In this document: positions 35,601-41,642 of the stretch, in pieces
Position numbering within the stretch: the stretch's first letter is position 1
Layout: every line of letters begins with the position of its first letter
Assembly (NCBI RefSeq): GCF_045689735.1
Contig: NZ_CP142685.1
Span: 1,302,001 to 1,366,000, forward strand
DNA: 64,000 nucleotides
DNA from: Halothiobacillus sp045689735
GTDB taxonomy: Bacteria > Pseudomonadota > Gammaproteobacteria > Halothiobacillales > Halothiobacillaceae
Direction: 5' to 3'
Made by a program: the position numbers and the translations under genes
Notes under the pieces: model-generated
The model's input: only the letters and a program-made list of their open reading frames with translations
Database searches by the model: none
What the model was told of the DNA's origin: nothing

Positions 35601-36405
35601 CATCGTGCTCGATCAGCTCACCTTCGGCACCCCGGTCGAAAGCCCCGAAGCCACGAAATTGCCGGTGCTGCTGGCCGTCTCGCTCCTGCAGGATCGCAAT
35701 GGCGTGATCGATATTGATCTGCCCATCAGTGGCACCCTCACCGATCCTGAGTTTTCCATGGGAGGCATCATCGTCAAGGTGATTGTCAATCTACTCACCA
35801 AGGCGATTACCGCCCCGTTCTCCCTGCTCGGCGCGGCCTTTGGCGGCGGGTCTGAAGATCCTGCCGTACTGCCCTTTGAACCGGGTAGTGATACCCTCGG
35901 CAGCGCGCAGACCGAACAGCTCGATAGCCTGATCAAAGCGCTGAATGACCGCCCTCAACTCAAGCTCGACATCACCGGTTTTGCCGATCCGGCGGTAGAT
36001 ACCGATGGGCTAAAACAGCGCGCGCTGCTGCATCGACTCAAAGAAGCCAAAGCCAAAGCCACGGATCAGCCGATCGATAGCGTGGAAATTTCCCCCGAGG
36101 ACATGCCGCACTGGCTCGCCGTGGTCTACAAAAACACCAAGCTCAAAGACAAACCGAAAAACCTGGTCGGAATGAGCAAAACCCTCCCGGCCGAGGAAAT
36201 GCGCCAGCGGCTATTGGCCGCCATCGACATCACGCCGCAGGCGCTGCAACAACTCGCGGATCATCGCGCCGATACTGTACGGGAATATCTCACCGCGCCC
36301 GGAAGAATCGCAGCGAATCGCGTCGGGCTCACTGCATCGCACCTTGGCACGCAAGACCAGAAAGGCAAAGGCAGCACCGCCCGGGTGCAGTTCTCGCTTC
36401 ACTGA
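32617..36405 (+). CDS. Large AsmA-like DUF748 envelope protein
   Basis: The 1262-aa protein has one N-terminal transmembrane segment (about 22-48, LLGLLLLLLFWTSLGWW) and then AsmA/DUF748-type beta-rich repeats with the typical start LGTPVHIGRITLLPWMLRVEI. Low-complexity linkers rich in Ala/Pro/Thr sit around residues 345-385 and 605-630. The C-terminus (from about residue 1075, SLLGAAFGGGSEDPAVLPFEPGSDTL) has an OmpA-like flavour. AsmA-family proteins span the periplasm and have been implicated in lipid transport; that role is only inferred here. It begins six bases after the EAL gene. The stop is immediately followed by the left end of a repeat element. Confidence 0.85.
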   Translation: MRLTLPAFSHHLTRPLPLSRRWQRGLLGLLLLLLFWTSLGWWLPALLTPRLSALASAQLGTPVHIGRITLLPWMLRVEIDQLQIGETAAPVLSLNRAVLDLSARSLWDRAPVLDAVQLVDPVLHLAQSADGQWNITPLLARFSHPTTPPPSSSTPPLFSVNNAALINGQILLEDAKAGVVHHIDDLNLVLPRLSSLPGEEYLPALPRLSARVDGSALALQARSAVFVPGSPTHVALAWQGIDLAKLLTGLAPYLPPNLPVTLQQGQLGATLQINSQQANPANPAGMLAIDGSIQLDQLALTAPADGVTQQLARVQMNGLSVDVPARRMHLVALTLDTPQTTIDLSTLLKQRTGAAPSPSPGAAAPTNAPGQSPATATNDAPPTSAPSTSAPANPTPPPWQWAIDQIQLSQGQLILQHPGWSQPHGWQQLNATLVQVHDPASSTLPTALTLTGQTTDATPATLALNGAFTWGTAPRIELTRTQLTRFNLADWLRPWASALPVDLTSATLTTEASARWQPAAWRVMNGRIVLNDLHLRPRQGPASSGSSPAGMACQTLTIAGIQAEAAAAAPAVQVGEITADQLALHLTRNRRGEWTPFSPPTPASTARAAPVSKTKRKRNSAAVESTAAAPAPQRPQIELAKVVCRDCAVTLTDESVQPPTRLGLKTVNLTADQIDPARLNRPIPFTLQAQSLTQGKLSLAGNLQPKPLSLKAKVAVDHLQLAPIQPYLNPYVNIRLQSAALSTDGTLELSGTDKTPATQARFTGNSSLQKVFLRDRLTNSPFLRWESLSLQRMGLRWTPAEWSADLGSVQLNQFYGRIIVNTDGHLNLSDIVKSEKNEATRSVTQAAPAPQTLPSGEAKATLPPNPNPPPKIRWQRIALQGGQVDFTDHFIKPNYSAKVTDLTGSVSALAWDQPHEASIALNGRVDGSAPVEIKGQANPLARPLALDITADTQGIELTRLSTYAARYAGYGIEKGSLSATLHYQVKDNELTASNHIVLDQLTFGTPVESPEATKLPVLLAVSLLQDRNGVIDIDLPISGTLTDPEFSMGGIIVKVIVNLLTKAITAPFSLLGAAFGGGSEDPAVLPFEPGSDTLGSAQTEQLDSLIKALNDRPQLKLDITGFADPAVDTDGLKQRALLHRLKEAKAKATDQPIDSVEISPEDMPHWLAVVYKNTKLKDKPKNLVGMSKTLPAEEMRQRLLAAIDITPQALQQLADHRADTVREYLTAPGRIAANRVGLTASHLGTQDQKGKGSTARVQFSLH

Positions 36406-36559
36406 GGCAACGCTGATCTAGCAGGATGTTTAAAAGGGGCTTTTCTACCCTTTTTCAACTCGGCTGGTTCCTCCTCTTCGGCCCCTCCGACATCCCTGTC
36501 GGATGTCCTACGGGTGCGGCCTTCGATAGCGTCGCGGCGGGCTGCTAATCAGCGCTGCC
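36406..36559. mobile_element. MITE-like element with about 20-bp imperfect terminal inverted repeats
   Basis: The left end reads GGCAACGCTGATCTAGCAGG (36406-36425). The complement of the right end (36540-36559) reads GGCAGCGCTGATTAGCAGCC. The interior has a hairpin AAAAGGGG...CCCTTTTT (about 36432-36457) and GACATCC/GGATGTC (36489-36507). No coding capacity is seen. The left end touches the stop of the DUF748 gene, and the right end supplies the last codons and stop of tag. The interior start AGCAGGATGT...CCCTTTTTCA is repeated, inverted, at 63383-63425. Confidence 0.6.
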
Positions 36560-37148
36560 CTAATGAGGCGACTTCCAACCGGCGAAAGCAGTCATGCACA
36601 TGATCATTGACCAGCCCCACAGCCTGCATGTAGGCATAACACACGGTCGGACCGACGAACCGGAACCCTCGGCGTTGCAAATCCCGGCTGAGTGCCGTGC
36701 TTTCTGGCGTGACGCTGGGGCAGGCGGCATGACTCGGCCAGTCATTCTGGCGGGGCAGCCCATCGACGAATGACCAAAGGTAATGGGCAAACGAGCCAAA
36801 TTCTTCGGCCACCGCCAAAAAGCAACGGGCATTGATGAGGGCACTCTCGATTTTTTTGCGATGGCGCACAATGCCCGGATTCTGCAGCAACGCTGCCACC
36901 GTAGCCTCATCGAAGGCGGCGACCGCCACCGGATCAAATTGTGCGAATGCCGCGCGGTACGCGGCACGCTTTTGCAGAATCGTGTACCAGCTCAATCCCG
37001 CCTGAGCGGTTTCCAACAGCAAAAATTCGAACAGGCGGCGATCATCCACCGTGGGCACGCCCCATTCCTCGTCGTGATAGGCGAGGTAATCCGGCTTGCG
37101 GGGATCCGCCCAGGCGCAACGCGACAGGGTCTTGGCCTCTGGATTCAT
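36549..37148 (-). CDS. tag: DNA-3-methyladenine glycosylase I
   Basis: Tag excises 3-methyladenine in base-excision repair. The 199-aa product shows RCAWADP, YHDEEWGVP, LFEFLLLETAQAGLSW and FRFVGPTVCYAYMQAVGLVNDH, with the Cys/His zinc ligands (Cys near position 12, His in YHDEEWG, His and Cys in NDHVHDCF). Its last codons (GQR-stop) lie in the repeat element described above. The start touches the nasR stop: nasR ends at the first base of the tag ATG. Confidence 0.94.
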   Translation of the reverse strand: MNPEAKTLSRCAWADPRKPDYLAYHDEEWGVPTVDDRRLFEFLLLETAQAGLSWYTILQKRAAYRAAFAQFDPVAVAAFDEATVAALLQNPGIVRHRKKIESALINARCFLAVAEEFGSFAHYLWSFVDGLPRQNDWPSHAACPSVTPESTALSRDLQRRGFRFVGPTVCYAYMQAVGLVNDHVHDCFRRLEVASLGQR

Positions 37149-38416
37149 CAGTCATCCAGCCTTGAGCTGCGGTCTGACAACAACTGCTGCGCCAGTTCGA
37201 CCAACTTCACACCGCGCGACATGGCCTGTTGGCGTAACCAGCGGTATGCCTCTTCCTCCGGCCAATCCTTGAGCGCCATGATCCGCCCCTTCGCCCGCTC
37301 GATCAGCTTGCGCTCGGCCAGCGACTGGCGTGCCGATTCGAGTTCGTCCTGCATCGTTTGCAAATGCCGATTGCGTTCGTGCAGCACATCGAGCAGCGAG
37401 CGCCCAACGAGTTTACCCGGCTGGTCGAGGCTAGCGGCATCCAGCTCGGTGGCTTGCACATGGTAGAGACGCAGCGTCGGGAACTCGCCCGGCTCTTCCA
37501 GCGCCGCCAGTCGATCCAGCCATTCGCGCTGATCCGTCAAGGCTGCCGTAGCCCGCGCGATTTTTTGCGTACCCAATTCGGCCAGGAAATCGGTCAAGCG
37601 CTGTTCGACCGTTTGCAGGGCATCGATTCGACGGGTACAGACTTCGAACCAGACCTGCCCGAGCGCCGGATCGACGGGCGATTCTGCGGAGATTTTCGCC
37701 AGAACCTGACGAAATCGCTGCACATCCTGGCTAATCGGAGCCGATTCCAACTGATTCAGTGCCTGCACGGATGCCGCATCGGCAAACTCGGCGCACACCG
37801 CAAAGCCGCGCACCTGGCCTTCCTGCAGAAAGTGCAGCCGCTGATGCCAGGCGCTGGAGTACTGCCCCTGAGCCAACGCAATCACGCCCGCTGCCCGCTC
37901 CTGCCCCGCCAGTTCTTTGCCGTGCATAAAGTTGAACAAGGCGACCAGCGCAGCAGAAATCTCCGGATCGACCGCCGTATCGGCTGCCTCGAATACCACC
38001 GACAACAACGCGGCGATCAGATGGGTAAAGGCGGAAACCGCCGCGTGGACATCGAGGGATCGCTCACGAATGCGCTGGCGCAACCGAGGCAGGTTGTCGA
38101 GCAGCGCCGTGGCCAGCGCGAGCCGGTGCAGCAGTCGCACCCGCTCCGCAGAGCCTTCTTCACGCAGGACAAAACCGTCCCAATGGCGTCGCAGCCGATC
38201 CTCCGCCTGCGAACTGGCCGCCACCATCCCGGCCAAATCAGCGCCGAGGCGAGTCTCCGGGCTCGTCAAGTACAGGTTGGAAAAGCCCCGTTCGCGCTGC
38301 AGCGCATGCACCAGCCCGCTGATGGCACGCACCCAATCCCCGGTGATCACCAGTTGCTGCAGGGCGGCCAGCTCACTGCGTTGCGCCGCGTGTAAAAAAT
38401 CAATTGCCTGAGTCAT
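37148..38416 (-). CDS. nasR: Nitrate-responsive antiterminator (NIT and ANTAR domains)
   Basis: NasR-type proteins sense nitrate/nitrite with an N-terminal all-helical NIT domain and bind leader RNA with a C-terminal ANTAR domain to prevent termination. The 422-aa product shows the NIT signature LVHALQRERGFSNLYL (about residues 35-50), the helical body, and ANTAR sequence LIERAKGRIMALKDWPEEEAYRWLRQQAM near the end. I choose the ATG at 38416, preceded by GGAGTG; the 46-residue upstream extension lacks support. It diverges from nirB, whose leader contains the matching terminator. Confidence 0.9.
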   Translation of the reverse strand: MTQAIDFLHAAQRSELAALQQLVITGDWVRAISGLVHALQRERGFSNLYLTSPETRLGADLAGMVAASSQAEDRLRRHWDGFVLREEGSAERVRLLHRLALATALLDNLPRLRQRIRERSLDVHAAVSAFTHLIAALLSVVFEAADTAVDPEISAALVALFNFMHGKELAGQERAAGVIALAQGQYSSAWHQRLHFLQEGQVRGFAVCAEFADAASVQALNQLESAPISQDVQRFRQVLAKISAESPVDPALGQVWFEVCTRRIDALQTVEQRLTDFLAELGTQKIARATAALTDQREWLDRLAALEEPGEFPTLRLYHVQATELDAASLDQPGKLVGRSLLDVLHERNRHLQTMQDELESARQSLAERKLIERAKGRIMALKDWPEEEAYRWLRQQAMSRGVKLVELAQQLLSDRSSRLDD

Positions 38417-38450
38417 AACACTCCATGAATTACCGCCGTCCGCGTACCGC

Positions 38451-38492
38451 GCGGGCAACCCCGCCGGCCAGCGGTTCTGCCCGCTTTTTTTT
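38451..38492 (+). terminator. Orphan intrinsic terminator 1 (plus strand) beside the nasR start
   Basis: GCGGGCA (38451-38457) pairs with TGCCCGC (38478-38484), with an inner CCGC/GCGG stem. Eight T residues follow on the plus strand. No plus-strand gene ends upstream, where nasR lies in antisense. Confidence 0.75.
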
Positions 38493-38519
38493 GAGTATCG
38501 CCTGATTGTTCGGCGGGCA

Positions 38520-38559
38520 GCAAGCCGGATCTTGCCACCGATCCGGCTTGCCATTTTTT
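38520..38559 (+). terminator. Orphan intrinsic terminator 2 (plus strand)
   Basis: A perfect 12-bp stem GCAAGCCGGATC/GATCCGGCTTGC with an eight-base loop is followed by CATTTTTT. It is the second strong terminator in tandem and precedes the sigma-54 promoter by 90 bases. Confidence 0.8.
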
Positions 38560-38649
38560 AGAGCATCGGAGCGCGTGCCATGCACAGCGACAAGGCAGAG
38601 CCCGCCATGAGAAATAACCAACCGATTGATTTAGTTGTATTTATAAAGG

Positions 38650-38665
38650 TGGCACGGGGTTTGCT
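38650..38665 (+). promoter_or_regulatory. Sigma-54 (RpoN) promoter of the nirB operon
   Basis: TGGCACGGGGTTTGCT matches the -24/-12 consensus exactly, with GG and GC separated by the required ten bases. Transcription would start near 38676, at the beginning of the leader hairpins. An NtrC-type activator is expected for nitrogen control. A GTGCCATGCAC inverted repeat near 38575 may be part of an activator site, but this is weak. Confidence 0.85.
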
Positions 38666-38675
38666 TTGTTGAGTG

Positions 38676-38785
38676 CAGAGACTGAGGCTCTCAGGGAGAT
38701 CCCCCTGAATAGCACAGACAAACGATACGAAGACAAAGGCGTCTTTTCACCGGGAGGTTCCCCGCGTGCAAAGACGCCTTTTTTA
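38676..38785 (+). promoter_or_regulatory. Nitrate-responsive antitermination leader of nirB
   Basis: Two adjacent small hairpins come first: AGAG/CTCT (38677-38691) with loop ACTGAGG, which has A at position 1 and G at position 4 as in ANTAR target loops, and CAGGG/CCCTG (38692-38707) with loop AGATCC. They are followed by a strong intrinsic terminator: AAGGCGTCTTT (38736-38746) pairs with AAAGACGCCTT (38770-38780), then TTTTATT. This arrangement is that of nasF-type leaders controlled by NasR, whose gene is divergent here. The second loop fits the A1/G4 rule only partly. Confidence 0.75.
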
Positions 38786-38799
38786 TTGGGAGCAGCCTT

Positions 38800-41241
38800 A
38801 TGAAACGCCCGCGTTTAATCGTCATCGGCAATGGCATGGCCGGTATCCGCACGGTGGAAGAGCTGTTGAAGCTCGCCCCGGATCTGTACGACATCACCGT
38901 ATTCGGCGATGAGCCGTACACCAACTACAACCGCATCATGCTCTCGCCCGTGCTGGCGAAAGAACAGACGATTCCCGACATCATCCTGAACGATGAATCC
39001 TGGTACACCGACCACGGCATCACCCTGTTCAAGGGCGTGCGCGTGGCACGCATCGACCGGCCAAAACGCCAGGCCGTGACCGAAGCGGGCGACGCCTTCG
39101 ACTATGACCGCGTGCTGATCGCCACCGGTTCGCGCGCTTTCATCCCGCCGCTGCCGGGGAATACGCTGGCGGGTGTCGTCGGGTTCCGCTCCATTGCCGA
39201 TGTCGATACCATGCTGGCCGCTTGCCGACCCGATGGCCATGCGGTGGTGATCGGCGGCGGCTTGCTGGGTCTGGAAGCCGCGGCGGGTCTGGTCAGCCAC
39301 GGCATGACGGTGACCGTTCTGCACCGCAATGGTCATGTGATGGATCGCCAGCTCGATGCCGCCGCCGGTAAGTTACTGGAACAAACCCTGATCGATCGCG
39401 GCATTCACATTCGGCTAAATGCCCATACCGTCCGGCTCAATGGTGAAACCCAGGTCACCTCCGTGACTCTGGCCGATGGCAGTGAAATCCCCGCCGATCT
39501 CGTGGTCATGGCCGCCGGCATCCGCCCGAATATGGATGTCGCCAAAGCCAGCGGCATTTACTGCGAACAGGGCATCGTGGTGGACGACACCCTGCAAACC
39601 TACGACCCGCGCGTGTATGCAGTGGGGGAATGCGTGCAGCACCGCAAAACCACTTATGGGCTGGTAGCACCGCTGTTCGAACAGGCCAAGGTCTGCGCGA
39701 ACCACCTCGCGCAGTTCGGCATCGCCAAATACACCGGCTCGATGACCTCGACCAAACTCAAAGTCACCGGCGTGGATGTCTTTTCCGCCGGGGAAATCAA
39801 CGCCAGCGAGGCGCATGAGGAAATCGTGCTCGCCGACGCGGCGCGGGGCGTTTACAAAAAGCTACTGCTGCGCAACAACCTCGTCGATGGCGCCGTACTC
39901 ATTGGCGACACGATCGATGGTGCCTGGTATTTCCAGCTCATGCGCGACAAAACCGATGTCACGGCGCTGCGCGAGCATCTGCTATTCGGGCAGGCTCATG
40001 TGGGCGACTCTGGCCACGGCGGCAGCCACTCGCGCGTCGCCAGCCTGCCGGATTCCGCCGAAATCTGCGGCTGTAACGGCGTCTGCAAGGGCGATGTCGT
40101 TAAAGCCATCAAAGAACACAAACTCTTCACCCTCGATGAGGTGCGGGCGCACACCAAAGCCTCCGCTTCCTGCGGTTCGTGCACCGGGTTGGTGGAAGAC
40201 CTGCTCGCCTCGACTCTGGGCGGCGATTACTCTGCCGCGCCCTCCGTCAAGCCGATGTGTGGCTGCACCAGCGCAACCCACGACGACATCCGCGCCGGCA
40301 TCGTTCGCCATGAATTGCACGACATTCCGGCCATTTTTCAGCACTTCCGCTGGCAAACCGCCGATGGCTGCGCCAAATGCCGCCCCGCCCTCAATTACTA
40401 CCTCCTCTGCGCCTGGCCAGAAACTTATCAGGACGACCCGCAATCACGGTTCATCAACGAACGGGTGCACGCCAATATCCAGAAAGATGGCACCTACTCG
40501 GTCATCCCCCGGATTTGGGGCGGGGTAACCAGCCCAGCCGAACTGCGCGCGATTGCCGATGTCGCCGAACGGCACGCCATCCCGACCGTCAAGATCACCG
40601 GTGGTCAGCGCATCGATCTGCTGGGCGTACAAAAAGAGGCGCTGCCCGCGGTCTGGAAAGATCTCTCCGAAGCCGGCTTCGTCTCCGGTCATGGCTATGG
40701 CAAGGCGCTGCGCACGGTAAAAACCTGTGTCGGCAAGGAATGGTGCCGCTTCGGTACGCAGGATTCGACCGCGCTCGGCATCGAGCTGGAACGCCAGACC
40801 TGGGGTTCCTGGATGCCGCATAAATTCAAGATGGCCGTTTCCGGCTGCCCGCGCAACTGCGCTGAAGCCACGGTGAAAGATCTGGGTGTGGTGTGCGTCG
40901 ATTCCGGCTACGAGCTGCATGTCGGCGGCAATGCTGGCATCAAGGTGCGCGCCACCGATTTTCTCTGCAAGGTCAACACCGAAGCCGAGGTGATCGAATA
41001 CACCTGTGCCTTCGTGCAACTGTACCGCGAAGAGGCGCACTACCTCGAACGCACGGCGCCCTGGATCGAACGCGTCGGCCTGCCCTATGTGCAACGGCGT
41101 CTGCTCGAAGATGAAGCGGGACGCAAGGCGCTGGCCGAGCGCTTCCAGATTTCCCAGCGGGTCGCACAAATCGACCCCTGGGCCGAACGCGCCGCAGGCA
41201 AAGAAGCGCACGAATTCGCCCCCGTCCTGGATCTGGCCTAA
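38800..41241 (+). CDS. nirB: NAD(P)H-dependent assimilatory nitrite reductase, large subunit
   Basis: NirB reduces nitrite to ammonium with siroheme and [4Fe-4S] centres, taking electrons from NAD(P)H through FAD. The 813-aa product has an N-terminal FAD/NAD domain (VIGNGMAGIRTVEEL; VVIGGGLLGLEAAAGL). A BFD-like [2Fe-2S] domain follows, with CGCNGVCKG and ASCGSCTGL, and a second Cys pair after it (MCGCTSA). The C-terminal sulfite/nitrite reductase domain has TCVGKEWCRFGTQ and VSGCPRNCAEATVKD as cluster/siroheme ligands. A GGGAG site precedes the ATG. It is the first gene after the leader terminator. Confidence 0.95.
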   Translation: MKRPRLIVIGNGMAGIRTVEELLKLAPDLYDITVFGDEPYTNYNRIMLSPVLAKEQTIPDIILNDESWYTDHGITLFKGVRVARIDRPKRQAVTEAGDAFDYDRVLIATGSRAFIPPLPGNTLAGVVGFRSIADVDTMLAACRPDGHAVVIGGGLLGLEAAAGLVSHGMTVTVLHRNGHVMDRQLDAAAGKLLEQTLIDRGIHIRLNAHTVRLNGETQVTSVTLADGSEIPADLVVMAAGIRPNMDVAKASGIYCEQGIVVDDTLQTYDPRVYAVGECVQHRKTTYGLVAPLFEQAKVCANHLAQFGIAKYTGSMTSTKLKVTGVDVFSAGEINASEAHEEIVLADAARGVYKKLLLRNNLVDGAVLIGDTIDGAWYFQLMRDKTDVTALREHLLFGQAHVGDSGHGGSHSRVASLPDSAEICGCNGVCKGDVVKAIKEHKLFTLDEVRAHTKASASCGSCTGLVEDLLASTLGGDYSAAPSVKPMCGCTSATHDDIRAGIVRHELHDIPAIFQHFRWQTADGCAKCRPALNYYLLCAWPETYQDDPQSRFINERVHANIQKDGTYSVIPRIWGGVTSPAELRAIADVAERHAIPTVKITGGQRIDLLGVQKEALPAVWKDLSEAGFVSGHGYGKALRTVKTCVGKEWCRFGTQDSTALGIELERQTWGSWMPHKFKMAVSGCPRNCAEATVKDLGVVCVDSGYELHVGGNAGIKVRATDFLCKVNTEAEVIEYTCAFVQLYREEAHYLERTAPWIERVGLPYVQRRLLEDEAGRKALAERFQISQRVAQIDPWAERAAGKEAHEFAPVLDLA

Positions 41242-41252
41242 GGAGCACCCGA

Positions 41253-41642
41253 ATGCACACCACCTGGTACCCCGTTGGCGCGCTGGACGCCATTCCCCGC
41301 CGCTCGGCCAAGGTCGTCCGGCTGCATGGCACCCCGGTCGCCATCTTCCGCACGCAGGATGACCACCTGTTCGCGCTGGAAGACCGCTGCCCGCACAAAC
41401 ACGGCCCGCTGTCGCAAGGCATCGTGCATGACAACGGCGTCACCTGCCCGCTGCATAGCTGGGTGATCCGTTTCGACACCGGGCATGCCGTAGCACCGGA
41501 TGTGGGTTGCACCGCGCGTTATCCGGTGCGGCTGCATCAGGCGCAGATCGAAATCGGTTACCCGCCCTTGCCGGCGCTCGACCCCAACGAACACTTGCCC
41601 CGGCTGGATGATTTTCCGGCACAGGAAACGGTGTCCGCATGA
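41253..41642 (+). CDS. nirD: Nitrite reductase small subunit, Rieske-type
   Basis: NirD is the small partner of NirB. The 129-aa product keeps a full Rieske motif: CPHKHGPLSQG (CxH) and CPLHSW (CxxH). E. coli NirD lacks these ligands, so this version probably carries a [2Fe-2S] cluster. It starts 11 bases after nirB and overlaps nasA by four bases. Confidence 0.93.
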   Translation: MHTTWYPVGALDAIPRRSAKVVRLHGTPVAIFRTQDDHLFALEDRCPHKHGPLSQGIVHDNGVTCPLHSWVIRFDTGHAVAPDVGCTARYPVRLHQAQIEIGYPPLPALDPNEHLPRLDDFPAQETVSA

